Of a DNA stretch of 64,000 nucleotides, positions 53,614-61,690 are shown in pieces (the first letter of the stretch is position 1; every line of letters begins with the position of its first letter). Both the position numbers and the translations under genes were made by a program. The stretch covers positions 17,278-81,277 of the forward strand of contig NZ_JANINM010000538.1 in assembly GCF_024509055.1 (NCBI RefSeq), read 5' to 3'. The DNA comes from Mesorhizobium sp. (GTDB lineage Bacteria > Pseudomonadota > Alphaproteobacteria > Rhizobiales > Rhizobiaceae). The notes beneath the pieces were generated by a model. It saw only the letters and a program-made list of their open reading frames with translations. It had not been told where the DNA came from and did not search any database.

Positions 53614-54465
53614 TCAGGCCGTATAGATCGTAATCCCGTAATCACCGATCTGGCGGAAGCCGAGCGCCTCATAGGATCGCCGGGCCGCCGGGTTCTCGGT
53701 AAAAAGCACCGCGCGCGTGACGCCGTCTCGGGCAGCCTCTCGGAGCATTCCCGCCACGACTGCCCGACTATATCCTCGATTGCGAAGTTTGGGCGGCGTC
53801 CAGACACCGCCGACCTGGATGGATTCGAAGGCACGGGCGGTCAGGGTACAAAGCGCCACCGGTTCTCCTTCCGCTTCCAGGAGGAAGGCCTCCTCGCGGG
53901 CAACATGCCCCTCGATCGCGTTTTTCGCGAATTCCCGCGTGCTGTCGTTGTTAGGAAGCCCGGTGGACTCCATCTCGTAGCTAAAGCGCCATTCCAGCAG
54001 CAGCGGGAGGTCTTCGCTACGGGCAAGTCGGCATGCCAGCGACGTGGACGCCGGGGCGGGGCCAATCATTTCGTCGATACCCAATGCGAAGAGGCCTTCC
54101 TTGGCGCGCTTGGTGGCAGGGCGTTCGCCCAAGCCGCGATGTGCGTCCTCCACCTGTGAATACGGCCCAAGCAGCGCGATCAGCGCCCGGCCCGATGCGT
54201 CGACAGCGGCGCTTGCGAGGTCGGCCGCATGGGTCGGTGCCTGCAGGAACACTCCACCTTGCCAATTGTGCATGGCCAAGCCTACGGCATCCGTGCCTAG
54301 GAACGCCGCCGCATAGGTGCCCTGAAGCGGCTTGCCCTCGTCCACGAGGCCGCCTTTCGCGAGGAAGTAGCGCAGGTAAAGGGAACTGTCGGCATGCCGG
54401 GCAAGGAAGGCCTGCAGTGCGGCCTCATCGCCGGGACGAGCCAGGCGGATTGTTGTCCCGCTCAT
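53614..54465 (-). CDS. GNAT-family N-acetyltransferase
   Basis: A 283-residue protein with a C-terminal GNAT acetyl-CoA-binding fold: motif A VGGVWTPPKLRNRGYSRAVV, and FTENPAARRSYEALGFRQIG near the end. The N-terminal half is a second, more divergent GNAT-like region, giving the two-domain architecture of some acyl-CoA transferases. Length and motifs are normal. It is transcribed toward the decayed LuxR gene and away from the methyltransferase. The acceptor is unknown. Confidence 0.88.
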   Translation of the reverse strand: MSGTTIRLARPGDEAALQAFLARHADSSLYLRYFLAKGGLVDEGKPLQGTYAAAFLGTDAVGLAMHNWQGGVFLQAPTHAADLASAAVDASGRALIALLGPYSQVEDAHRGLGERPATKRAKEGLFALGIDEMIGPAPASTSLACRLARSEDLPLLLEWRFSYEMESTGLPNNDSTREFAKNAIEGHVAREEAFLLEAEGEPVALCTLTARAFESIQVGGVWTPPKLRNRGYSRAVVAGMLREAARDGVTRAVLFTENPAARRSYEALGFRQIGDYGITIYTA

Positions 54466-54913
54466 TGGCGAAGCCCCTCATCGGTTGCCTGTCGATGCCG
54501 AACGTCTGCAGGCGAGTGCATAAAAGCGAACCTCACCATACGGACGCGACCCTCGTGTGTGGCGATATTTAAGAACACGCTAATACTCATCGCGGCATCT
54601 CGTCCATACAGTGGAAAATCCGCTGACAGATTGAATTCGATTCTCATGGCTGCCCATATCGGCTCCCAGACGACTTTTCGTTTCCATCGATCTCCTTACC
54701 GAGACCGGAAGCGCCAAGCCACGAGCTTATTTCTGCTCATACCCTATTTGGGTGATGAATTGTCCTCAAGGATGGCTATCCTTTGAAGACAACCTTGCAA
54801 AATACATGGACATTCTTTGGTGTTCCAGCCGCGTCGCGCCCGGCGGGGCTGACAGTTGCTGCCGATACATCAGTGAAGAAAGAACTGCAGAAGAAAACGA
54901 GAACGGTGCACTG
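54466..54913. other. Divergent control region before the PhcB-like gene
   Basis: About 450 bases without a convincing gene. It contains the shared dyad at 54738-54757 and a short stem-loop around AAGGAT and ATCCTT (54769-54784). A longer reading frame of the methyltransferase into this region (from 54752) would overlap the dyad and is not favoured. Confidence 0.55.
54738..54757 (+). promoter_or_regulatory. 20-bp dyad upstream of the methyltransferase gene
   Basis: CATACCCTATTTGGGTGATG, matching every fixed position of the consensus. Eighteen bases are identical to the adhesin-gene site. It lies 156 bases before the preferred start at 54914. Confidence 0.78.
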
Positions 54914-55858
54914 ATGTTTATGAATATAGACCGGACCAACATACTGCGCGGTGTCGACGAGGCGTATGAACTGGCACACTCAGGCTGGGTGCGCGAGGGG
55001 ATGGACCACTTGAGCGGAGCACTATGGTCACTGCGGCGTAGTGTTACGACGGATGCATGGCGGGATTTGTGCAAGGTGGAGCTTTTGAACCATCCTATGC
55101 GCAAAATTGCGCACAGGTGTCCAATCGCGCTTCGCTCGTTCGAAAAGCCTCGAGGCTACCCGGGTGATGCAGTGACCCTGGATTATATCTACGGGATTTA
55201 TGGAGCCGAGAGTCCGCCCCCTGTCGATGCGCAGCGGGCGGCTTATGAATCGAGGTTCGGAGCCCCTGCCGCGAGGGCGGTGCGCTTCCGTCGCGGCCTC
55301 ATGGCCAAGCTCGTTCGTGACGCGCGACGCGAGAACCCTGGCGCGAGGGTCCTCTCGGTTGCATCGGGACATCTTCGCGAGGCTGACTTCGTTTTCAAGA
55401 TGGACGAGGACGCGATGCCGATTGGACCTTGGTGGACCGCTTTCGACCAAGACGAAAAAAGTCTTGAAGTGGCCGAACGCTCATATGGAACGCGTGGGGT
55501 CGCGATCCAGAAAGGAAGCGTCCGGGATGCAATAGCCGGACGATCGACCTGGGGCACGTACAGCTTGGTTTATGCAGCGGGCCTTTTTGACTATTTGCCT
55601 CAACCGGCCGCGATTGCGTTGTTGGCGCGTATGATTGCGTCGACGCAAAAGGGCGGGACCGTCATGATTGCCAATTTTGCCCAAGAAATTCCAGATGTCG
55701 GTTATATGGAAAGCTATATGGCGTGGGATCTCATTTATCGATCGGAAGACGAAATGACGGCGATGGTGAATGCCGCCGACAAAGGCAGGATTGAAAGCCT
55801 CGATATCAGCAGGGATCCGGACCGGAATATCATCTTTGCCATCATGCGAGTGCGCTGA
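54914..55858 (+). CDS. SAM-dependent methyltransferase-like protein (PhcB-like)
   Basis: A 314-residue protein. SFEKPRGYPGDAVTLDYIYG is the hallmark segment of proteins annotated as extracellular-factor (3-hydroxypalmitate methyl ester) biosynthesis enzymes, of which PhcB of Ralstonia is the studied example. The class I methyltransferase fold follows: motif I VLSVASGHLREADF, an acidic strand end AFDQDEKSLE and the LFDYLP region. I prefer ATG 54914 (or 54920) to upstream starts because the open frame beyond it overlaps the dyad. Production of a fatty-acid methyl ester signal is an inference. No PhcS/R-type sensor pair is present, but LuxR-HTH proteins are close. Confidence 0.75.
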   Translation: MFMNIDRTNILRGVDEAYELAHSGWVREGMDHLSGALWSLRRSVTTDAWRDLCKVELLNHPMRKIAHRCPIALRSFEKPRGYPGDAVTLDYIYGIYGAESPPPVDAQRAAYESRFGAPAARAVRFRRGLMAKLVRDARRENPGARVLSVASGHLREADFVFKMDEDAMPIGPWWTAFDQDEKSLEVAERSYGTRGVAIQKGSVRDAIAGRSTWGTYSLVYAAGLFDYLPQPAAIALLARMIASTQKGGTVMIANFAQEIPDVGYMESYMAWDLIYRSEDEMTAMVNAADKGRIESLDISRDPDRNIIFAIMRVR

Positions 55859-56035
55859 GAGATGAACTTCGGCGGGGTGCCAGACTCGCACGCGTCTGGT
55901 GCTGGACGTGCCGCCGCAACCGCGCTGAAACTCGCGACAAGGCTCGGCGCGGACGGCGGTTGGCGACAGCCAAAAGTGATTTTGCAGTCGGCGCCGCGTG
56001 GAATACGCTACGCCACCACCCACAAGGAGGATCGG

Positions 56036-56233
56036 ATGAAAGCCGTCCTTGCATCAATCGCGGCGCTGGGGCTGTCGGTATCAGCCGCATCCGCGTGCAA
56101 CTACCATCAATCAATGGCATCGTCGCAGGTCGACACGATCAAGACCGCGAGCGTAGAAAAATCCGACATGACGAAGGCGACGCCGCCGCAACAGATCATA
56201 AAAAAAGAAACGCCGCCGCCTAAATCCGACTAG
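56036..56233 (+). CDS. Small secreted hypothetical protein
   Basis: A 65-residue protein with a strong AAGGAGG ribosome site 5 bases before ATG 56036. The signal peptide is MKAVLASIAALGLSVSAASA. The short mature part is rich in Lys, Thr and Pro, with a single Cys at its start (CNYHQSM). It resembles short secreted rhizobial proteins of unknown function. Downstream of the methyltransferase by 177 bases but with its own ribosome site. Confidence 0.7.
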   Translation: MKAVLASIAALGLSVSAASACNYHQSMASSQVDTIKTASVEKSDMTKATPPQQIIKKETPPPKSD

Positions 56234-56454
56234 CGCTTACCGGGTTTCTCGCAGCCGCCGTGCTGCCACCATCTGCTCGATCATGCCACGCCGCGCGAAG
56301 AGGCTTGTGAACGTTTGATCCACAACGCCACCCGCGATGCATGATGCCACTCGCAGTGACCGGCGTAACAATGCGCCGATCGACGTTTACCAGCTGCTCA
56401 GCATATTAGCCCACTGTCATGAGCGGACATGCTTGTAGCTCGTACATGGCTAAG

Positions 56455-56489
56455 GCCCCGGTGACCGACCCAGTTTCGGGGCATTTTTT
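56455..56489 (+). terminator. Intrinsic terminator, plus strand
   Basis: GCCCCG and CGGGGC separated by 16 bases, followed by ATTTTTT. The six-pair stem is short but the T-run is good. Confidence 0.7.
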
Positions 56490-56497
56490 ACGTCACG

Positions 56498-56532
56498 AAA
56501 AAGCCCGCTGCGCGAGGCGTCGGGCAGCGGGC
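56498..56532 (-). terminator. Intrinsic terminator, minus strand
   Basis: A 9-bp perfect stem (GCCCGCTGC / GCAGCGGGC) with a T-run on the minus strand (AAAAA at 56498-56502 on the plus strand). It is about 100 bases beyond the stop of the 60-residue gene at 56634-56816. Confidence 0.75.
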
Positions 56533-56633
56533 CTAAAAGGCCGACTGTGTGGCAACCAAACGACGGGAGTTCACAGCCGACAGGGGAGTTGACGGTAGCA
56601 CCGAAGAAGTGAGCCGGCTATCGGTCGAACGGC

Positions 56634-56816
56634 CTATTTGCCCCTGTCCTTGCGGACTATCGAGAGCTTTGGCGCGTGGGCTTCACGAATGATCTTGGCG
56701 GCTTCGGCTATGGTGATCCCGCACTTGCGGGCATAATAGGCGGCCTCGGTTTCAAGCTCGCCTTCCAGTGATTGTTCAATCGCCCGCTGGGGCTTCTGCT
56801 TCGCCCTCTTGCCCAT
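56634..56816 (-). CDS. Small basic hypothetical protein
   Basis: A 60-residue basic protein, MGKRAKQKPQRAIEQSLEGE then AAYYARKCGITIAEAAKIIR. The middle is compatible with a small helical DNA-binding or DUF3606-like protein, but I assign no family. ATG 56816 has no clear ribosome site. The terminator at 56498-56532 supports transcription on this strand. Confidence 0.55.
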   Translation of the reverse strand: MGKRAKQKPQRAIEQSLEGELETEAAYYARKCGITIAEAAKIIREAHAPKLSIVRKDRGK

Positions 56817-56861
56817 GTCGAATCATAGCACATTCGCGCGGCAATTGTGTTAAAGCTTGAG

Positions 56862-56941
56862 AGTTGAGGGGCGGTCTCATCGGCACGATTACCCTATCCC
56901 CTCAATTGGCTCGCTCTTCGGAAGAGGCGAGCCATTTTTTT
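56862..56941 (+). ncRNA. Candidate small RNA with intrinsic terminator
   Basis: Two stems in about 80 bases. TTGAGGGG (56864-56871) pairs with CCCCTCAA (56898-56905) around a 26-base loop. GGCTCGCTCTT / AAGAGGCGAGCC (56908-56933, one bulge) is followed by ATTTTTTT. No open reading frame lies before the terminator on this strand. The architecture, one 5' hairpin plus a strong terminator, is that of a trans-acting RNA. I cannot name the family. Promoter and 5' end are guesses. Confidence 0.5.
56908..56941 (+). terminator. Strong intrinsic terminator
   Basis: An 11-12-bp GC-rich stem with a 3-base loop followed by seven T (56935-56941). The strongest terminator in the window. Confidence 0.85.
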
Positions 56942-57067
56942 GAGCCGCATGCATCCGCGCAGTTTAGTGCTGGGTCGCGGTAGTATCGCGGTTGTGATTA
57001 GTCTTGTCTTATCATCGTGGCACATGGTGGCCTTGGGCCAATCGTGGCCTGTGGATTGTCTAGAGCC

Positions 57068-57376
57068 ATGCTAGAAGACCCCATTCGAATTTGGCAGTTT
57101 TGGGATAAAAACCCATTGGTGATGCCGTGGATGGAGCAATTCCTTCCTGAAAATCGTATGTTTCAAGACGTATTCGTCACGGTAATAGGCATGTTTGTTA
57201 CGGTATGTATAGCTATAGCATTTATATATGTATTTCTCCCGCAGAACGTAGTGACTGGGATAATCGGTGTTTTGCCCGCCGGGTGTCTCTTTGCAAGTTT
57301 CAATAATAGAATGTCACGTGCCCAGGGAAAATTCTTCCGGGCCGTGAGAGATGAGGGAGGAAATAGGGAGGTTTGA
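57068..57376 (+). CDS. Small membrane hypothetical protein in AT-rich DNA
   Basis: A 102-residue protein with two likely membrane spans (VFVTVIGMFVTVCIAIAFIY; VVTGIIGVLPAGCLFASF) and a short charged C-terminus. The DNA is clearly more AT-rich than its neighbours, suggesting recent acquisition. The ATG at 57068 has no clear ribosome site; a GTG at 57017 would add 17 residues. Function unknown. Confidence 0.5.
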   Translation: MLEDPIRIWQFWDKNPLVMPWMEQFLPENRMFQDVFVTVIGMFVTVCIAIAFIYVFLPQNVVTGIIGVLPAGCLFASFNNRMSRAQGKFFRAVRDEGGNREV

Positions 57377-57780
57377 GCTACTTGCCCTATTGGCCTTGGC
57401 CCTTCACCGCATAGCGTGGGAAACGTCGGCCAGCTTCACACATCGCCATAGCCGATAAACATCGTCGATTATCGTGATTTTGCATCCATGATGCCGGAAG
57501 TAGGTCCCCCGGCGTGTTCTAACTGCGCCCAAGCTTTAATGAGCGCCGGTGTACTCGCGACCTTGAGGGGAAGTCCCTTTGACCGGCGCTCCATGGCGTG
57601 CGTGCGGCGCACGTCACGGGCTGACGATAGCTAAGGCCGGGATTGGCTTCACCCACCGATTGCATGAAACCGTTTTAGAAAAATTGCGGTGCTTTCACGA
57701 AATTGCGGAAATCGGCGTCACTTGCCCTTCGCCTGGCGCCGGGCCGATCTCTGACCGCCGGGAAACCTTGGGAGGGGGGT
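57377..57780. other. Gene-free region
   Basis: About 400 bases in which no open frame looks coding and no RNA or repeat stands out. Base composition is mixed. Confidence 0.5.
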
Positions 57781-57963
57781 GTGCGCGACGTATCTGACGA
57801 TGACAACGACATCGTGAACCAGCTTGCTTACGTCCGGGCGGACCCGAACCAGCACGACACTGCAACACTACTGACAATGATCGACGCAGCAATTTCCGCG
57901 ATCATCGGGCTGCGGATGCAGTTGCGTGTCGCTCAAGGCGACAGCGAGCAAGCGCGCCGATAG
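57781..57963 (+). CDS. Small hypothetical protein, acidic N-terminus
   Basis: A 60-residue protein starting with GTG 57781 behind GGAGGGGG. The sequence runs DVSDDDNDIVNQLAYVRADP and then a predicted helix, LLTMIDAAISAIIGLRMQLR. Coding-like but short; no family recognised. Confidence 0.45.
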   Translation: MRDVSDDDNDIVNQLAYVRADPNQHDTATLLTMIDAAISAIIGLRMQLRVAQGDSEQARR

Positions 57964-58778
57964 ACGGCAAGGTCGACGCGTACGTGAAGGGGATGCCTTT
58001 GCAAATTCACAGGGGCAGGCGGCAAATGCGATCGTTCGCCCAATCCGAGCAAGCGATAGCCCGCCGCTGGGTGTGCCACCATCACCCGCGCGGCGGGATA
58101 AGGATGGCCGGCGCCTTCTTGTTGGGAGCGAGTGCCTTTGCGCTGGTGCCGGCGCCGGCGGCCCGCATATGTGCTTATCTGCTAATTTACTTGGAGTGGA
58201 TATGGTGTGATCGCGTAGCAGTTCGCCACCGGCCGCGTTCGATACTCAGGCGCCCTGTTAAGCGCCGCGTCGCCTAGATCTTGGATTTCCGCCAACCTGC
58301 GGCGCTCCTAACCAACAGCGCCTTGGTTGAGGAGGAGCCACCAATATCCTTTAGCGAGCCCACCGGCGCTCGCAGATGCCAACAAGCCCAGCGGCCCGAC
58401 AGTTCCGCGTTGGGGTTGCGTTGGGATGAACCGCCGGGCCTAGCCGACTCTGGTAGGGGGGCGAGTCGGCTAAAATCCGAAGCTAAATTAGCAGAACTGC
58501 ATTGATATAGATTTTTATGCCTTTCCACCGATTTTGCGGAACAGGCAAACTCGCCGGGCGAGGTCCCCAACAACCTCAAACCCGACGAGCCTACAACCCG
58601 ACCAGAAGATTGCGCGATCGGGGCCGGGACTAACCTAGAGGTACTTCAGAGCAAGATAAGGGCCAACGATAGCCGCTCCGAAACGAAACAGTCCAAGAGG
58701 CGCTAGACGGTGCCCGGGCTGGGGGCTCACAAGTGCTTCGTTGCCGCCTGCGGGACGCGCCAGCAAGCCGGATCGGCC
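57964..58778. other. Gene-free region of about 800 bases
   Basis: No reading frame here has convincing codon use, ribosome site or protein similarity. It may be debris of old insertions or deletions. No RNA gene recognised. Confidence 0.45.
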
Positions 58779-59156
58779 CTACTGCGGTGTGTTAGTGTCC
58801 TTCAGGTACGACATCACAATGCCCACGCCAATCTCCCCGCGTCGCTCCCGAGTCATTTGATCGTACGCTTTGCCGATTCGGTCCATCAGGGTCTCCATCT
58901 CTGACATCACCAAATGGTAAGGAGGTGGGATTTTTCTCAGCCTATATTCCGCCCGAACGTCTTCGAGGGGACGGTAACTACCGTCAATTCCAAGCGCCCA
59001 GGTGCGAAGATAAGCAACGAAAAGTGCCGCCAACGCGTCCTCGCGGCGATCCTTATGAGCGCGACCGCTGTCGAGATAGATCTTTGTCTCCTCCATTTCA
59101 CTTTTTGCAATGAGGTGATCGACGACGGTCTTTGTGTTCCTGTCTTCCGACGTCAT
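58779..59156 (-). CDS. Hypothetical protein coupled to a broken XRE-type gene
   Basis: A 125-residue acidic/basic helical protein: SEDRNTKTVVDHLIAKSEME, DALAALFVAYLRTWALGIDG, PPYHLVMSEMETLMDRIGKA. No domain recognised. Its ATG overlaps the stop of the upstream XRE-type remnant (ATGA), an arrangement seen when a small regulator and its partner are translated together. It appears intact, so the partner outlived the regulator. Confidence 0.55.
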   Translation of the reverse strand: MTSEDRNTKTVVDHLIAKSEMEETKIYLDSGRAHKDRREDALAALFVAYLRTWALGIDGSYRPLEDVRAEYRLRKIPPPYHLVMSEMETLMDRIGKAYDQMTRERRGEIGVGIVMSYLKDTNTPQ

Positions 59157-59301
59157 GACTTCTGCAGCCTCACACCGGCGCCCCCGCCGTTCTCAGGGAT
59201 GAACACCAAACCAGCACCTTCGAGTACCTTGGTCATTGCCACCAATTGTTGGCGACCGGGACGGATCGGCCGGCTTCGAAATTGCGGACGGTCGATTTCA
59301 T
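59153..59301 (-). pseudogene. XRE-type HTH regulator remnant, frameshifted
   Basis: C-terminal part of a short HTH protein. STVRNFEAGRSVPVANN is read in one frame and LVAMTKVLEGAGLVFIPENG with GGAGVRLQK in another. Together they match the common rhizobial HTH-domain ending. One base is missing in the run after AAC (around 59250). The N-terminal helix-turn-helix is not recognisable upstream, so the gene is degraded as well as shifted. Confidence 0.6.
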
Positions 59302-59666
59302 GCTTGGCTCGTGCCTTGTCCATCGATTTTCGATCATTTTCGGCCGCAAGTCGAAGGTAAGGCTTCTTCTCTTCATCTTCTGCCATAAACCGCCCCCGTG
59401 AAGTTTGGGCTCAAAACATGTGCGCTTCCGGAGCGAACTGCAATCGGTCTCACGAGGGGCGGGGACAGTCAGCCTAGGTGGTTTACTTGGCCGCCGCGCT
59501 CGCCAGCCGGTAATCCTAGGAAGTGGTTCGGCGATCTGACTATTCAGGAGCGTCGTTTTCTGGCTGAAGACATCGAGTGAAGTCGACCAATTGCCCTTCG
59601 GACACTTGATCGGTACACGATTGGGCGCGGGGGCGGGTGCGCATGCCAATTCCAGGAGCGAATTTC

Positions 59667-60122
59667 TTGAGCGACGAAAATGAAACCCCAGCCACCGATC
59701 TTATTGGACTGACGGCCGACATTGTCTCGGCGTATGTCAGTAAGAACCCTGTCCCGCTCGAAGGGCTGCCAAATCTCATCGCATCGGTTCACTCGTCGTT
59801 GTCGACTGCCGGCACCCCAAGCGTAACTGATCAGCCGAAGCAGGAGCCGGCAGTTAACCCCAAGCGCTCTGTGTTCCCGGACTACATAATTTCCTTGGAG
59901 GACGGGAAGAAGTTCAAATCCCTGAAACGCCATCTCGCGGTGCACTACGGCCTGACTCCAGATGAGTACCGAGCCAAGTGGGGTCTGAAGGCGGATTATC
60001 CGATGGTGGCGCCAAACTACGCTGCTCAGCGCTCGGCGCTGGCGAAGTCGCTGGGCCTCGGGCAGAAGCGGCAGGAAACGCCAGGCAAAAAAGCTCCAGC
60101 TAAACGGAAGGCGAAGGGATAA
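59667..60122 (+). CDS. mucR: MucR/Ros-family regulator lacking the zinc cysteine
   Basis: A 151-residue paralogue of the MucR at 32199-32636 (about 70% identical by eye in the core). The oligomerisation segment LIGLTADIVSAYVSKN is kept. The finger region reads SLEDGKKFKSLKRHLAVHYG: the first zinc ligand, Cys, is Ser, while Asp and both His remain. MucR homologues from Mesorhizobium that dispense with zinc have been described, so it may still fold and bind DNA. The TTG at 59667 is preferred, with AGGAG eight bases upstream; an ATG at 59643 would add eight residues. A basic, Lys-rich tail follows. An intrinsic terminator lies 35 bases downstream. Confidence 0.88.
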   Translation: MSDENETPATDLIGLTADIVSAYVSKNPVPLEGLPNLIASVHSSLSTAGTPSVTDQPKQEPAVNPKRSVFPDYIISLEDGKKFKSLKRHLAVHYGLTPDEYRAKWGLKADYPMVAPNYAAQRSALAKSLGLGQKRQETPGKKAPAKRKAKG

Positions 60123-60521
60123 TGAGGGCCTGGCGCTAGCCATTTAGTCAAAAACAGAAAGCCCCTGACGATGCTGGGGCTCTTTTGAAGATGGCTCAGC
60201 GGGCCTCGTCGCGCAGACCCCTCGCGATCACGTAACTATCCGGTCCTTCGCCGAAGTGCTCCTATAAATTGCGGCGGACCTAACGGACGCCACCGGCCGG
60301 TGCTCTTTACCCCAAAGCCCCCCGCCCAATGGGCGTCGGCCGACTCTATCCAACAAGCGGGTGGCTAGCGGCCACGTCGCGCCAGATCACTCCGCCGCTC
60401 TATAGGTGCCCGTGTTGCGAGCCAGCAACAAAAGGTTGAATTCGTGGCCCGGAGACCGCTGTATGGGATTTCCCGCTTTAGAAGTCTCTCTTACACCGGG
60501 TCCTCTAATCAGGGCCTAGTC
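60123..60521. other. Gene-free region between mucR and the outer-membrane protein gene
   Basis: About 400 bases. Apart from the terminator at 60158-60186 it holds no gene I can support. Confidence 0.5.
60158..60186 (+). terminator. Intrinsic terminator after the second mucR
   Basis: AGCCCC and GGGGCT with a 10-base loop, followed by CTTTT. 38 bases after the mucR stop. Confidence 0.65.
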
Positions 60522-61250
60522 ATGAGAATCAGCCTGCTTGCAGCCATTGCCCTCTTGGGTTTGGAGAGCAATGGCTTTGCTGCCGACGCTATCGCCACGA
60601 CCGAGCCAGCGCCAGCGCCGCTTCTCGTGGCTTCCACCTACAACTGGTCGGGCGCCTATATCGGTGCCCAGGCGGGCTATGCTTGGGGGTCGTCATTTGG
60701 AGGCGGCTTTTTCAAGGCCGGCGGAGCAGATGTGGTCGGTAGTGTTGACCCCCGTGGATTTTTGGGCGGTCTTCACGCTGGCTACAACTATCAGCTCACG
60801 AACAATCTGGTGATCGGCGCCGAAGGCGATATCAATTTCGCCAGCATCAAGGGCAGTGTGGATCCAATGCACGACGCATCTGGCAATCCTTCTCCTCCTG
60901 GGAATTCGGCATCCGCCGACATGACCTGGAACGGCTCAGTCCGTTTGAGGGCTGGATATGCGATAGATCGGTTGTTGCCTTACCTGACCGGCGGGTTGGC
61001 ATTTGGCCGATACAAATATGAGCCCAGCTATGGCGCCACCGGACCTCTTCCAGGCTCCAAGACTCAGACCGGATGGGACGTCGGTGCTGGTTTGGAATAT
61101 GCCTTTACCGATCATCTGACGAGCCGTGTCGAATACCGCTACACCGATTTTGGCAGGGCAACATACGACATACCTGGGTTTCCTGCCGACGAAACTCGCA
61201 TCAGGCTGAAGACAAACGACGTTCGCATCGGGTTGACTTATAAGTTCTAG
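60522..61250 (+). CDS. Outer-membrane beta-barrel protein, Omp25/31-like
   Basis: A 242-residue porin-family protein with a signal peptide (MRISLLAAIALLGLESNGFA) and the characteristic start of the mature barrel, YNWSGAYIGAQAGYAWG. Alternating strands follow, then FTDHLTSRVEYRYTDFG and a C-terminal VRIGLTYKF that ends in the aromatic residue required for outer-membrane insertion. Length is typical for the Omp25/31 group of Rhizobiales. The ATG at 60522 begins the signal peptide; the open frame upstream is not needed. Single-gene unit. Confidence 0.9.
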   Translation: MRISLLAAIALLGLESNGFAADAIATTEPAPAPLLVASTYNWSGAYIGAQAGYAWGSSFGGGFFKAGGADVVGSVDPRGFLGGLHAGYNYQLTNNLVIGAEGDINFASIKGSVDPMHDASGNPSPPGNSASADMTWNGSVRLRAGYAIDRLLPYLTGGLAFGRYKYEPSYGATGPLPGSKTQTGWDVGAGLEYAFTDHLTSRVEYRYTDFGRATYDIPGFPADETRIRLKTNDVRIGLTYKF

Positions 61251-61690
61251 GATACGGCCAGACCGCCTAGATCAGGGCGATCGGATGGGGCATGGCGCGG
61301 TTATTCATCTCGCCCGACAATCCGCTGTTCCCATCGGATCTCCTTAAGGCACCGGAATTTGATAGTAACCAGCTCCTGCGATCGAGGGGTGGGTTCTCGC
61401 GCAGCACGTCTACTGGGCTGTCGGCCGCGGCCTCCAGGACGCAAGACGGGGAGGGAAGACGATCCTGAGGCTCAAGGCCGTCGTCGACGAGGGAGGGTGG
61501 ACGGTCCTTCCGGGACGAGGGCGGCTGAGTCCCAACCCTACGCCGGACAGAATCCAGACCGCACTCTCACTGGCTGCCGAATGCTTTTGGAGGCCCTGAA
61601 TTTGAGATTGCGATGAGCGCCTGCGCGGACACCTGGTGGCAAGGTCATCCAGGTATTCGTCGGTGTGTCTCGAGCAAGTTCGCCAGCGTC
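61251..61690. other. Gene-poor region with a possible gene remnant
   Basis: About 440 bases between the outer-membrane protein gene and the end of the next minus-strand gene. Apart from the open stretch 61369-61599, nothing here looks coding and no RNA is recognisable. Confidence 0.45.
61369..61599 (+). pseudogene. Possible gene remnant, no start codon
   Basis: A 76-codon open stretch between TAA 61366-61368 and TGA 61597-61599, with coding-like composition (WVLAQHVYWAVGRGLQDARR, KTILRLKAVVDEGGWTVLPG, PDRIQTALSLAAECFW). No in-frame ATG, GTG or TTG with a ribosome site was found. It looks like the 3' end of a gene whose start has been lost. Confidence 0.3.

Larger units (their letters stand above)
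56234..56633. other. Gene-free region with facing terminators
   Basis: About 400 bases holding no ORF that looks coding. Its useful content is a plus-strand terminator at 56455-56489 and a minus-strand terminator at 56498-56532. What the plus-strand terminator ends is unclear; the 56036 gene is the only candidate. Confidence 0.55.

Noticed and set aside
54752..54913. Upstream extension of the PhcB-like gene to 54752
   Set aside because: It would begin inside the regulatory dyad and adds 54 residues without family features; ATG 54914 starts the conserved part.
61359..61616. An 85-codon ATG-started plus-strand frame
   Set aside because: The product is Arg/Gly-rich noise; the neighbouring frame (61369-61599) has the coding-like composition instead.
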